From positions 93,104,800-93,168,799 of the forward strand of contig CM045992.1 in assembly GCA_025175895.1 (NCBI GenBank): a stretch of 64,000 bases of DNA. Reading direction: 5' to 3'. This DNA is from Wurfbainia villosa. Taxonomy: Eukaryota; Streptophyta; Magnoliopsida; Zingiberales; Zingiberaceae. The notes below the pieces were generated by a model. That model made no database searches. It saw only the letters and a program-made list of their open reading frames with translations, and was not told the DNA's origin. This document shows positions 10,515 through 22,128 of the stretch, in pieces; the first letter of the stretch is position 1, and every line of letters begins with the position of its first letter. Both the position numbers and the translations under genes were made by a program.

Positions 10515-12166
10515 ATGAAGTTTGAAGAAAAAGTGGGATGGGACATCAACACTCCGATCCCATATGCGTTCTATGGACGAGAAGACTTCAACCAATGGAA
10601 GACAAGGATTGAAGACTTCGTGATGATGATGGACATCGAGGATTGGGCCATCTTGATGGAAGGATTCAAATTTCCAAGAGGGCCTAAGCAAGGATTCCTC
10701 AAAATGAAAAAATGGCCCGAGGAACAACTCTAAGAATTTAAGAGAAGTAATAAGGAAATTCTTGATTGATTTAATTCCTAATGATGTTGTGTCCAAGTTA
10801 GGTGAATACAAGAATGCAAAGGAATTTTTGAGTGAATTGGCCAAGCTCCATGAAGAACCATCACCGTCTCAATTTGAGGAAGAGGCCGAAGAAGCAAGCT
10901 CATCATCACAAGAAAGTGAGGATTCGGAGGTCGAGGAGTGTTCGACATCCGAGGAGGAAGAGGAGGTGGAAGAAGTATAAAAGGTCTCCACCTCTAGGAT
11001 TGAGGGGGAGGAGAGACCATCCACTCCGAAGCATTAAGAAGAAGCTTCTACCTTCGGTCAAGAAGAAGAGGAAGCTCAAAATTCCCTTATCGACCTAGGT
11101 AACTTAACCAATTCACTTAAAAATAAAGATCATATAATTTGCTTTGAGTGTAGGGAACAAGGACACTACAAGAGCAAGTATCCGAAAAGAGTCAAGAAGA
11201 CTCAATCGGTGTCAAAAAGTCAAGGATGTCAGTGCCCCAACACATAAGAGCAAGGAGCACGTAGTGTGCTTCAAATGTCATCAAAAGGGCAACTATAGAA
11301 GTCAATGCCCTAGGGAGAGGAAGAATGGTCAAGAAGGAGTCAACAATGTAGGGGGAGCCTCTAAGGCAAACCTTAAGGTATATTTTAGCAATGCACCCTC
11401 TAGTTTTAATATTAAAAAGCATGCTTTTAATTCACTTGCCATTGCTCATGAAAAACATGCTAGTAGAAATAGATTTTATTGTTTTGGTGCTAAGAGTTGT
11501 AACCTTAGAACTAAGGAGAAATTTGAGACTAATGTCCCTAAAACATTTTTACCTAAAGAAAGTATTACAAAGATAGGAAACTATTTAGGCATTAACCCTA
11601 AGAAGGGTAGGCATATGCCTAGAAGAAATTGTAATGCCCAAGGACTAAATCAAAATTCAAAAATTGGGCAATTAGAATTAGAAAAACAAGCCTTGAGGTC
11701 AAGGCTTGATAAAGTAGAAAATACCCTTAGAAATATGCAAAATGAAACTCTAGGGTCTAGAAGTCAAAGTCAAGGGTGTAAGAGGCAAGAACCATCTAGG
11801 AGGCAAGGTTTGGGTCTCAAGTCTATGTCCAAGAAGGTAATGCCTACTTATCATAATGTTCCATTTGACTATGGAACTAAACCTAGGTCTAGGAAAACCA
11901 AGTTCGCAAGGGAAGTCATCCCTAGAGTTGACCATGGAGTGTGCCTAATGGCTAAGATTTCGAAGAAACCCAGGGAGGCCACTAAGAAGGTTACAAGGGG
12001 AGTCACCCCTAGAGTTAACCTAGGCAAGACCAAAATGACCAAGGCTACCAAGCCTAGAAGGGTAATTAGAAGGGTATCTAGGGAGGTCATCCCTAAGGAA
12101 TACCTAGTAAACCCAAGGAGCTCCAATAGGTATTGGGTTCCTAGGAGTGTGATCGATTCATGCTAA
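10515..12166 (+). pseudogene. gag: B1 gag pseudogene
   Basis: Capsid and nucleocapsid protein of the element, broken by stops and frameshifts. The N-terminal part (10515-10733) contains YGREDFNQWKTRIEDF, the usual copia gag start, and ends at a stop. Next, 10762-10980 begins IPNDVVSKLG and runs into an acidic Ser/Glu stretch. Two CCHC knuckles follow: CFECREQGHYKSKYP near 11140-11185, with the last Cys changed to Tyr, and CFKCHQKGNYRSQCP near 11270, with His changed to Asn. The C-terminal 280 residues are basic and end NPRSSNRYWVPRSVIDSC with a stop at 12164-12166. It cannot make a full protein. It is close in order and wording to the D gag at 44817-46511. Confidence 0.85.
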
Positions 12167-14000
12167 ATGGGTTAGGTTGTGCCAACCTTAAATGGATAGG
12201 TAGTTAACCTAACCATGGTAAAGGTGGCACTTTAGGTCATTTTCAAGGTTATGAGTACCTTGGAAATAAGTTTGATCTAATAATCCTAAAGGATTTTAGG
12301 ATGTGCCAATATCATTTAAGAAGTTTGAAATACTAATCAAATTGGCACAAGTTAGGTCTTAGAGTCATGGTGTGTCATTTTGGGTTTTTGGCACACTTGG
12401 GAGATAATTGATTATATGGAAAAATGAACTTAATCCTAACAAATGACAACTAATATTAAAATTTAGATATTATATACCTTTATATTTTATTTGTCATGAT
12501 TTGATTGCCATATAACATGTCATGACTTCATATTCATTAAAATCATATAAACGTCATGATTATGCTTAGGGCTTATCTTTTATGTCATGTGTATTTAGAT
12601 TTAATCATATGCCATGACATTATGATTATTAGAAATGCTTATTTATATTATCATTTATGTCATGATCATTCATGCATTAATTAAAGTGATTTAAGGACTA
12701 TGACATGACTTGAAGTCCCATGTATATGGGAATCAAGTAGTGTTGCCTTAGAGAATGCATGAGACCTTAGATTAGGATGAACAAAACACACATCTCACAT
12801 CAAATTGACATGTGTGTGTTTTCATACACCCTAGACACATGTGAGATGCTAGTAAATGAGTTAAGTTCAAGGTTCATAGTTCTTGCATCTAGATGAACTC
12901 AAACTCATCATATACCATGGGTGGATCATGTGGAAAGCTAATGTGCAAGTCATGTGCATTGAGCCCATTGATCATGATCCAATATAGGTTTTCAAAAATA
13001 TTTTAAAATCATTTTATAAAACCTTGGTGAAGTCTATCTTTTCATATCAATCACCATTGATGGAGTTGATACAAAGTAGGGTCAAAACATTGAACTTTTC
13101 AATGGTTTTGAACTTTGTATCAATCTCATTATTTAATGAGTATTTTATTTTCAAATATTTTTATCCATTATGATTGTTATAAGTATTATACATATGAAGT
13201 TTCAAGATTTTTTAAATTACGTATAATTACTTATGATTTTAAAAAATTCAATTTCTGATTCAAATTTTTGCATTTTCTAGATATCAGTCGATTGCCGCTT
13301 GAGGGCAGTTGACTGATGCATAGATCAGTCAACTGTTGACTATCAGAGTCGACTGCCAACATTGATTTCGGGTAAACAATGATGTTTATCCCATGTTTAA
13401 GCTATGTTAGGCTACCAAAACTGCTCCTAACCCTAGGATGTGCTTTAGAAAATATTAGAAAGGGTGAAAATCCATTGGATATGGATTAGGAGAGTTGTTT
13501 GGGTGATGTATCAATTTTAAGGAATGTGAAAGTTCAAGTTTGAACTTTTAACTTTAATTTTGATGGTTTAGTGTTGGTATTGGCTTAGGGACTCTCTAAG
13601 GACATTGTTGGTACAATGGTCAAGGGGGAGCAAGCCTTTAAAGGGAGGTTATCCATCATAGAATGATGGATGTGTTCTTCCTCATGAGGGGGAGGATTTT
13701 GAGGATGTGAGATGTCGAATTTGGAAATTGAGAGAGTTTGAGGATTACCTTTCTTTAGTGATATGAGACTTATCACTAGGAAGAGTGAAGGTTTCCTAGA
13801 TGTTGTTGGACCAAGGAGAAGATTGTAAGATCTCATTGGCATATGAGACATTGATACCCTTGGGGAGAACCTTTTTGATGTATGTCAAAAAGGGGGAGAA
13901 TAGATGGGAGAATTTGGGAATTACCAATTTGGAAGAATTGGTAAGGAGATTTGAGTTAGGTGGCCTAACTCAAAGGTGTTTGTAGTTTTTGTCAAACATT
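12167..14000 (+). other. B1 conserved noncoding domain
   Basis: About 1.8 kb between gag and polypurine tract with no supportable gene. The middle is AT-rich with many TCATGACAT-like words (12480-12720). An inverted repeat lies at 12791-12800 (CATCTCACAT) and 12839-12848 (ATGTGAGATG). Near 13604-13640 is a TTGTTGGTACAATGGTCAAG stretch that mimics an LTR start and is followed by purine runs. The same region is recognisable in C, D and F, and partly in B0. Confidence 0.7.
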
Positions 14001-14014
14001 AAAAAAGGGGAGAT
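14001..14014 (+). promoter_or_regulatory. B1 polypurine tract
   Basis: AAAAAAGGGGAGAT directly before the 3' LTR start at 14015. An earlier purine run at 13886-13897 (AAAAAGGGGGAG) could serve as a second tract. Confidence 0.8.
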
Positions 14015-15544
14015 TGTTGGTGCAATCGACCTAGGTCATGATTGACCATACTCGAGTTGGACTCGAGTAGTGTTTTGATGTTTGACAAAATGTATGACAA
14101 TGTGATTGTCATGGGAAAGTCCAATTCATGGGTACTTGGCATGGAAAGTCCAAGCATGTATCTTGGCAATGGTAAAGTCTAAGTCTTGAGTACTTAGCAT
14201 GAAAAGTCCAAGCATGGGTCTTGGCAAGGGAAAGTGCAAGCTTAAGTCTTGGCAATCGGAAAGTCTGACATGGGTTGGCAAGGAAAGTCCAAGTCATGGG
14301 TACTTGGCAATTGGGAAGTCCAAGGGTTGATATTGACGACATAAAGTCCAAGTGGGAGTCTTGGCAGCATAAGTCTAATGGTTTGGTGGCATAACGTCCA
14401 AGCGTGAGTCTTGGCAGCATAAGCCCAAAGGTGCCTTGGCGATATAAACCAGCTTAGCTTGACAATAGCTGATGGAAGCACCTGAAGGCTAGCGTATGGA
14501 TGAACAAGTCATGAATGACTTAGAGGGATCCAATAGGCGTGAAGCTGACGGAGGTGGCTAGAAGGCTTAGGTCTAGGCTAAGGGTGATTTAGCAAGTATG
14601 AGGGAATCATACTTAGGGTTAAACCTCATGTTTGAGGTTTATCAGTCGACTGGGTTTATGGATCAGTCAGCTGGTCAAGTGTTTTGACACTTGACAACCG
14701 AGTCGACTTATATTAGTCAACTGGGACTATGACCAATCGATTGATGGGAGTCGACTGGCGTTCGACTATGGCAAATGGCCTTGATAGTCGACTGCTAGCA
14801 TTGGGCAGTCGGCTGATGGCCTGAGCAGTTGACTGCTATGGTTGGTAGTCGACTGATAGTCGATGTCCCGGACACAGAAGGTTTGAGAGTCGATTGTTAG
14901 GGTTTGACAGTCGAGTGGAGGTATGATAAGTCGATTGATGGGTATGATCAGTTGACTGATGATCTATCCGTTCGAACTTGTCCGACGTGGATTAAGTTGT
15001 TATCTCACAACAACTACAGAAGCAGTCGACTGCTAGGCAGAATTCAGTTCGAATGCAGGTTATAAAAGCAACTCGTGGAGGAGGATTTGGCCAAGGTTCT
15101 TTTAGGCCATTTGGAGAGAATTTGTTGCTGCAATCCAGACCTTCAAAGCTCTTCTCAAGCAACCAAAAGCAAGCACTCAAATTCACATTGTGTAAAGTTT
15201 TCTTTACTTGTCTTTGTGTAGTTTACTTGTATTAGCTTGTATTTGTTTCTTATTGTTGTAAGAACTATTGTAAGAGGTTTCCTCGACCTTCAGATTTTTC
15301 CGAGTGTATTGATTATTAGTGGTGTTTGGCATCTCTAGAGCTCATTTGAGCTCAACTCATGGAGTAGGAAACTTAAGGTTCTGAACCACATTATATCTTA
15401 CGTATTATGCTTGTGTTATGTGTTTGTTTTTGTTATTATATATTCCGCTGCGTACACTAACACTTGTAGCAAGCATGCAAATGATTTCCATCTTTGTCAA
15501 TGTAAACGCTATTCACCCTCTCTAGCGACGGTCAATTCCCAACA
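14015..15544 (+). repeat. B1 3' LTR
   Basis: Starts TGTTGGTGCAATCGACC and ends CAATTCCCAACA. Same layout as the 5' LTR: minisatellite near 14105-14430, palindrome block near 14640-15030, TATA box at 15060-15068 and the TATTCACCC block near 15508. The right target duplication TTCTC follows at 15545. Confidence 0.88.
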
Positions 15545-15549
15545 TTCTC

Positions 15550-15803
15550 CACCTCCAGAGTGTTTTCCGAGAAGGAGAGGTTGATTAGTGGTGTTTGGAA
15601 TTTCTAGAGCTCATTTGAGCTTAACTCGTGGAGTAGGAACCCAAAGGTTCTGAATCACATTATATCTTGTGTATTGTGTGTTTTATTGCATTATTATTAT
15701 TTCTGCTGCGCATAACAAGCTTTATAGACAAATGGGAATGATTTCCATCTACGTCAACGAATGCACTATTCACCCCCCTCTAGCGCTCACCGAAGTTCCT
15801 ACA
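15550..15803 (+). repeat. B0 5' LTR, last piece
   Basis: Continues 8431-8901 after removal of B1 and one copy of TTCTC. It has the TATTCACCCCCCTCTAGCG block near 15766-15785 and ends AGTTCCTACA at 15803, directly before a primer-site motif. Confidence 0.7.
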
Positions 15804-15870
15804 AGTGGTATCATAGGCTGATGGATCTTAGAAGAAGAAGACGCTTTGATTCCAACAAGTGGTATCAGAG
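15804..15870 (+). promoter_or_regulatory. B0 primer binding site, duplicated
   Basis: Two primer-site motifs 54 bp apart: AGTGGTATCATAGGC at 15804 after an ACA end, and AGTGGTATCAGAG at 15858-15870 after TTCCAACA. The second matches the initiator tRNA-Met site better. The first directly follows the LTR end predicted by homology. Either the LTR end was locally duplicated or a short piece of another leader was added. Confidence 0.6.
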
Positions 15871-15923
15871 TTGGGTGCTCTCCTATGGATTAACAACCGG
15901 GAGAAAAGGTGCTAGAGGAGAAG

Positions 15924-16179
15924 ATGGAGCTCAACGAGAGATTGGGCAATAATATAGCAATTCCACCTGCCTTCGACCGTAAAGATTTCATGTATTGGAA
16001 ATGTAGGATGGAATATTTTCTAATGTCCAATATAGAAAATTGGTTTGCTGTGATTATAGGATTTGATGCTTCGAGGGGGAAGAACGGAGAAATCCTCAAG
16101 ATGGAGAGGTGGATCGAGGAGCAATGGAAAAAATTTGAGACAACCGTTAAGGTAACAGAAATGTTAGTAAATTTGATAA
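15924..16179 (+). pseudogene. gag: B0 gag, N-terminal piece
   Basis: From the Met at 15924 the frame reads MELNERLGNN and then FDRKDFMYWKCRMEYF, the copia gag N-terminal pattern (aromatic, Tyr-Trp, Met). It continues through EERWIEEQWKKFE-like sequence to VNLI, where solo LTR B2 inserted. It resumes at 17740 with PNDNFSRLG, as in B1 and D. GATAA at 16175-16179 is the left target duplication of B2. Confidence 0.75.
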
Positions 16180-17739
16180 TGTTAGTGTAATCAGGTCAGG
16201 TCATAATTGACCAGACTCGAGTAGTGTTTTGATGTTTGACAATGTTTTGGGGATATTATTGGTGCATTCGACCCGGGTCATGATTGACGGGACTTGAGTT
16301 TGACTCGAGGGGTATTTTGATGTTTGACGATGGTTTGACCATTGTTTGACGATGGTTTGACCATTGTTTGACTATATGGTTGACATGAGATTGACCATAT
16401 GATGGGAAGTCCAAGCTTGAGTCTTGGCATTTGGAAAGTCCAACATGGGTTGGCATGGAAAGTCCAAGTCATGGACACTTGGCATGGAAAGTCCAAGCAT
16501 GGGTCTTGGCAAGGGAAAGTCCAAGCTTGAGTCTTGGCAAATGGAAAGTTTGACATGGGTTGGAAAGGGAAGTCCAAGGGGTGATATTGGCGGCGTAAAG
16601 TCCAAGGGTGAGTCTTGGCAGCATAAGTCCAATGGTTGGCGGCATAAAGTCCAAGCGGGAGTCTTAGCAGCGTAAGCCCAATGTGCCTTAGCGGTGTAGA
16701 CCACATTAGCATGACAATAGCTGATGGAAGCATCTGAAAGCTAGCGTATGGATGACTTGGAGGGATCTGATAGGCGTGAGGTTGACGGAGGTGGCTAGAA
16801 GGCCTAGGTCTAAACTAAGGGTGGTCTAGCAAGTATGAGGGCATCATACTTAGTGTTAAAACCTCATGGATGAGGTTATCAGTTGACTGATATTATGGGA
16901 AGTTGACTGATATGAGTCGACTAGTGTTCGACTGCAAGAAATGGCCTAGCAGTCGATTGTCAGTATTGGGCAATCGACTGATGGCCTGAGCAATCAACTG
17001 ATATGGTGATCAGTTGATTGCTGGTCGAATTTTCGAGGATAGAAAGTTTCTGAGTCGACTGTTATGGTTTGACAGTTGAGTGATGGCTCGATCAGTTGAC
17101 TGATGGGCATGATTAATCAACTGATGGTCTATCCATTGGAACTTATCCAATGTGGCTTGGGCCGTTGTGAGACAATGACTACAGGAGTAGACGACTGATA
17201 GTCTCGATTAGTCGACTGCTAGAGAGAATCCAGCCCAAGTTGTAGGTTTAAAAGGAGAACGAAGGGAGGGATTTAGCAAGGATTTTCTTGGGTGATTTGG
17301 AGTGATTTGCTGGTGCAAATTAGAGTCTTCAAGGCTAATCCAAGGCAATTAAAAAGCAAACTTCCAAAAGATCTTTTGTAAAGTGTTCTTTACATTCTTT
17401 TGTTGTATTTACTTGAATACACTTGTTGTTTATTTGTATTGCTGTTGTAATCTCTTGTATGAGGTTTCTCTACCTCCGACTTATTGTCAAGAAGGAGTAT
17501 TATTGATTAGTGGTGTTGATTGCATCGCTAGGGCACTTTCGAGCCCAATCCGTGGAGTAGAAATCTTGAGATTCCAAACCATGTTATATTTGTCCATTGT
17601 GATTGTGTATCTTGTTATTTGTCTTTATTATTATTATTCCGCTATGCTAACAAAATTGTAGACAATCAAACGCAAACAAATTCCATCAACAAGCGAACAC
17701 GCTATTCGCCCCCCTCTAGCGAGCGCATAGGTCCTAACA
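16180..17739 (+). mobile_element. Solo LTR B2 in the B0 gag
   Basis: Starts TGTTAGTGTAATCAGG and ends GGTCCTAACA (1560 bp). Flanks are GATAA (16175-16179) and GATAC (17740-17744), a target duplication with one mismatch. It has the minisatellite (about 16410-16680), palindrome block (about 16880-17215), TTGTAAAGTGTTCTTTACAT block (17377) and TATTCGCCCCCCTCTAGCG near the end. Its first 77 bp are a second LTR start: a PPT-like TTTTGGGGATAT and a new LTR-like start follow at about 16244-16260. Confidence 0.8.
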
Positions 17740-18967
17740 GATACCTAATGATAATTTTTCTAGATTAGGAAGTTATAGGGATGCTAATGAGTTGTGGAAC
17801 AAGTTGGTCAAGTTCCACAAAAATCCCGAACCTGCATAAGAAAAAGAAGAAGAAGAATGCTCCTCATCTCATGTTCAAGAAGACTCGGAAGAGGAAGAAT
17901 CATCATCATCCTCACAAGAGCTTGAGGAATCAAATGTTGAATGACCATCAACATCCGAGGAAGAGGAAGTTAAAGAGCCTCCACTTCAAGGATTGAGGGG
18001 GAGAAGAGATCACTAGAGCCAGAGCAAAATCAAGAAATAGCTTCAACCTCCGGAAGAGATGAAGAACCAATTCTATCTTCCACCACTCTAAGTAACTCAA
18101 GAATTTTAATTAAAAAATAAAAATCATATCATATGCATTGAGTGTAGGGAAGTAGGACATTACAAAAGTAAATGTCCTAAAAGAATCAAGAAAAGTCAAC
18201 CGACATCAAAATTTCTAGAAAAGTCAAAGGATACTAAAGCCCTAATTAGGAAGAGCAAGGAGCACGTGGTGTGCTTCAAGTGCCAACAACAGAGCCACTA
18301 TAGAAGTCAATGCCCTAGGGGGAGAAAGAAGACACAAGGAGCATCACATGTAGGGGGAGATCTAAAAGCAAACCTTAAGGTATATTTTAATAATGCACCT
18401 TCAAATTTTAATGTTAAAAAGCATGCTAGGGATAATTTTAATTCACTTGCTATTCATCATGATACAAAGCATGATAAAAACAAATATTTTTGTTTAGGTG
18501 TTAAGAGTGATAATTTTAGGACTAAGGAGAAATTTGAGACTAATAACCCTAGAAAAACCCTACCTAGGAAAACTATTAGGAAGGCAGAAAACCATTTAGG
18601 CATTAACCCTAAGAAGGGTAAACATATGCCTAGAAGAAATGATATTGCCCAAAGTCTAAATCAAAAATAAAAAATTGGGCAATTAGAAATAGAAATCAAG
18701 CTTTGAGGTCAAGGCTTGAGAAATTAGCAAAGACCTTTAGAAAGATGGAAAATTAAATTCAAGGGTCAAATGGTCAAAATTTACGGTCTAGGAGGCAAGG
18801 TCCACCCAAGGGCAAGAAATATTTGCGTCACAAACCTAAGACCAAGGAGACCTAGCACAATGTTCGATTCGATTATGGAACACAACCAAGGTCTAGGAAG
18901 ACTAAGGTTACTAGGGAAATAATCATGGTAGGTGCCTAGTGGCAAGGTTTTAAGAAAACCTAGGGAA
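17740..18967 (+). pseudogene. gag: B0 gag, middle piece
   Basis: Continues the gag with PNDNFSRLG and DANELWNKLVKF, then an acidic Ser-rich stretch, then two CCHC knuckles: CIECREVGHYKSKCP near 18137-18180 and CFKCQQQSHYRSQCP near 18270-18315. After that comes the basic region FRTKEKFETNNP, up to KKPRE near 18965 where element C inserted. Stops and frame changes (for example near 17840, 17941, 18668 and 18755) make it a pseudogene. Both knuckles keep all Cys and His residues, unlike those of B1 and D. Confidence 0.78.
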
Positions 18968-20431
18968 TGTTGGAGGATTAGTGGCCGACTAGAGGGGGGG
19001 GGGTGAATAACTCTTTTTGCATACGATGGAAATCGTTCGTGCATGTCGCTTGTCTACAATTGTCATTAGCATAGTGGAAACAATAGAAATACTAAACAAC
19101 AATACAAGCACACATAAATACACAATGATACAAGTGGTTCGGAACCTTAGGGTTCTTGCTCCACGGGGTGAGCTCAACGAGCTCGAGTTATGCACACGAC
19201 ACTAACCAAACTCCTTCTCGATAACAAGTCGGAGGCAGAGAAACCTCGAACAAGCAATTATACTAAGTAATACACAAAGGTACAAGCAAATACAAATACA
19301 ACAATGAAATATGTAAAGAAAACTTTACAACAATGGATTTGAACTCTTGCTTGTTGCTTGTTTTGGTTTGCTCTTGAAGGACTGGAATGCAGCAGCAATT
19401 CCCCTCCAAAATCGCCCCTAAAACCTTAGCGAAATCCTCTATCTCGAGCTCCATTTATAACCTACATGGAACTGATTTCGTGCCCAACAGTCGACTGCCA
19501 ACAGTGCCGTTGTGAGACAATGGCTCGATCCACGCTGAAAAAACCCAACAGATCTCCCATTAGTCGACTAGTGACTTCACCAGTTTGACTAATCTCCTCG
19601 TAGTCGACTGCCCAATCGGCTATAAAGCGTTCTATGCCCGCGACAATTCCATCAGTCGACTACTATTCCTTGGCAGCCAACTGCTATCGACATCATTCGA
19701 CTGCCAATACTTGGCAGTCGACTGCAAGGACACAAAATGCAATTGAATACATGTCGATCATCAATCGACTTGGGTCAGTCGAATCGACACCTATGTCAGT
19801 CGACTGTTGTCAGGTAAAACCTCAAACAAACACTTGTTTGAGCATCCGACCGTCGGGTAAAACCTTAAACACCATGTTTGGGCATCTGACACATCATCTT
19901 AGCCACTTGGCCAAGTCCACCTCATCCTCTCATAGAGTTCCCCACCGAAGCTCTCTTCCCTTAACTTACGTCCCTCGGATGCACCAAGCGCATGACTTCG
20001 CAATGCCATCCTTCACGTCTCTTGCCCTCGAAGTCTTCTTCCCTTGGGCCTCACTCCATTCACTCCTCGTCCGACTGTCCCTCGGATGCACCAAGCGCAC
20101 GACTTCGCAATGCCATCCTTCACCGACTCAAGAACCCCAAGCCTACGAGACTAGTGACCTTGCCAAGTCCTTAAGACTTCCCATTGCCAAGATACACACT
20201 TGGACTTACATGCCAACTCCATGTTGGACTTCCCACACCAAGCCTCATGCTTGGATTTTACCAACACCAAGCCCTATGCTTGGATTTTTTATGCCAAGGC
20301 TACACACTTGGACTTCCCACACATGGTCAACCCCAAGTCAACCATATAGTCAACTCACCGTCAAACATCAAAACATCGCTCGAGTCAAAATCGAGTCCGG
20401 GCAATCGTGACTTGGGCCGATTGCACTAACA
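18968..20431 (-). repeat. C 3' LTR
   Basis: Plus-strand ends are TGTTGGAGGATTAGTGGCC and GATTGCACTAACA. On the minus strand it starts TGTTAGTGCAATCGGCCC. It carries TATA on the minus strand (complement of ATTTATAACC near 19453), palindromes near 19490-19800 and a short minisatellite near 20190-20330. A 258-residue open frame on the plus strand at 19634-20410 is low-complexity LTR sequence. Confidence 0.85.
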
Positions 20432-22128
20432 ATCTCTCCCATTTTGATGTTTGACAAAAATCACATTGAGTTAGGTCACCTAACTCAAATCTTCTGACCA
20501 ACTAACCCAAATTGGTACCACGTACCAACTAACCCCAATTGGTCTCAATTCTCACAATTCCCCCCCCCCCCCCCCCCCCACACACACACACCCTTTTTGA
20601 CATACATCAAAAAGGGTCTCTCCAAGGGTCCCAATATCTCATATCCAATGAGAACTCACAATCTCCCCCTTGGTCCAAAAATGCCTCCATCAATCCATGA
20701 TGGGTAACCTCCCCCTAAAGGCTTGCTCCCCCTTGACCATTGCACCAACAATGTCCTTAGAGAGTCCCTAAGCCAATAGGAACATTAAACCATCAAAATT
20801 AAGGTTAAAAGTCCAAACATGAACTTCCGCACTCCTTAAAATTGATACATCACCCAAACCACTCTTTTAATCCATATCCAATGGATTTTCACCCTTTCAA
20901 ATGCTCTCCAAAGCATGTCCTAGGGTTAGGAGTGGTTAGGGAATCTAAACATAGCTGAACATAGGCTAAACCATCTTTGTTTACCCGAAATCAGCTTGGT
21001 AGTTGACTCTTGACAGTTATCAGTTGATTGTCGTTGACGCCAGTCGACTGCCAACAACTATAGTCGGCTGATTTCTATAAGTGCAAAAATCAGACTTTCA
21101 GAAATGAAAATCCAAAAAGCATAAGTAATTATACATAGGTTGAAAAATCATGAAAATTCATATGCATAATACTTATAACAATCAATATGGGTGAAAAATG
21201 TTTGAAAAATATTTTACCCACAAAATAGTGAAATTGATACAAAGTTTGAAAATGAGAAAGCCTTTAATGTTTTAAGCCCTCTTTGTATCAACATCACCAA
21301 TGGTGACTTCTATCAAAAGATAGATAGCACCAAGGTTTTTCAAAATGATTTTTAAATAGTTTTTAAAACCTTATATTGGATCATGTTCTTTGGGCTCAAT
21401 ATACATGGCTTGAACACAAGCGCTCTCAATGATCCATCACTAAAATCTAATTAGTTCTAAGTTCATTATGATGTACTAGGTAAGCACATGAACTTAACTC
21501 ATTTCCTAGCATTTCACATATCTAAGGTGTATGAAAAACACATACAAGTCAATTTGATGTGAGATGTGGGTTTTTGTTCTTCTTAATCTATGGTTACATG
21601 CATTTATCTAGGCAACACTATTTGATTCCCTTATGCACGGGACTTCAAATCATGCCATGGTCCTTAACTCAATTTTAATTAATGCATGATTGATGATTAT
21701 GGCATAAATGATAACATAAATAGCATGTGCCAAAATTATGATGTCATGGCATGTGATATATACTTAAGCATAACATGACATTTAGCTAACCATAAGTATT
21801 ATCATGACATTTTATATGATAAAAATAAATATGATGTCATGACATGGAAAGACAAATAAAGCATGATAAGTATAAAATACTAAGGTATAAAATACCTAAG
21901 TGTTAAGCCCAAATTGTCATTTCTAAGATTAAATCCATTTTGCCTTAATACCAATTATCCCCCTAGTATGCCAAAAACCCAAAATGACACATCATGACTT
22001 CAAACCCTAATTGTGCCAATTTGATTAATTTTTACCTTTTTAAAGTACATTAGCATATCCTAAAGTGTCAACTCTACCATGGCTAGGTTAACTACCCATC
22101 CACTTAGGGTTGACACACCCTAACCCAT
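20432..22128 (-). other. C polypurine tract and noncoding domain
   Basis: Directly beside the 3' LTR the minus strand reads AAAATGGGAGAGAT, the likely polypurine tract (20432-20445). The rest is the family noncoding domain: LTR-start-like stretch near 20704-20756, AT-rich TCATGACAT-type block (21640-21880) and inverted-repeat arms at 21510-21519 and 21557-21566, with one mismatch. A C tract of about 20 bases at 20560-20579 followed by a CA repeat is seen only in this copy. No gene is seen. Confidence 0.65.
20560..20590. repeat. Simple repeat: C tract then CA repeat
   Basis: About 20 consecutive C followed by ACACACACAC. It lies where related copies have a short purine/pyrimidine tract and an AAAAGG motif, so it looks like a local expansion. 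Its length may be affected by sequencing. Confidence 0.7.

Larger units (their letters stand above)
8902..15544 (+). mobile_element. Element B1: complete gag-only copia-like retrotransposon
   Basis: A complete element of 6643 bp with two LTRs (8902-10444 and 14015-15544), a primer site, a decayed gag, a 1.8-kb noncoding domain and a polypurine tract. TTCTC flanks it (8897-8901 and 15545-15549). It has no protease, integrase, reverse transcriptase or RNase H sequence anywhere, so it must depend on enzymes in trans. It inserted into the LTR of a relative (B0). The LTRs differ at scattered bases and by a 13-bp indel near 8975, so insertion is not very recent. Confidence 0.88.

Noticed and set aside
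11270..11315. CCHC zinc knuckles considered as parts of host RNA-binding genes
   Set aside because: They lie between LTRs with primer site and TSD and recur in five elements in the same order; they are gag nucleocapsid motifs.
17781..17996. Lys-rich open frame of 71 residues
   Set aside because: It is an off-frame reading of the acidic Ser/Glu part of the B0 gag; the same off-frame pattern occurs at 10832-11098 in B1.
19634..20410. Plus-strand open frame of 258 residues
   Set aside because: It lies wholly in the C 3' LTR, runs opposite to the element, is rich in Ser/His/Pro low-complexity sequence, and comes from the minisatellite and palindrome blocks. No known domain.
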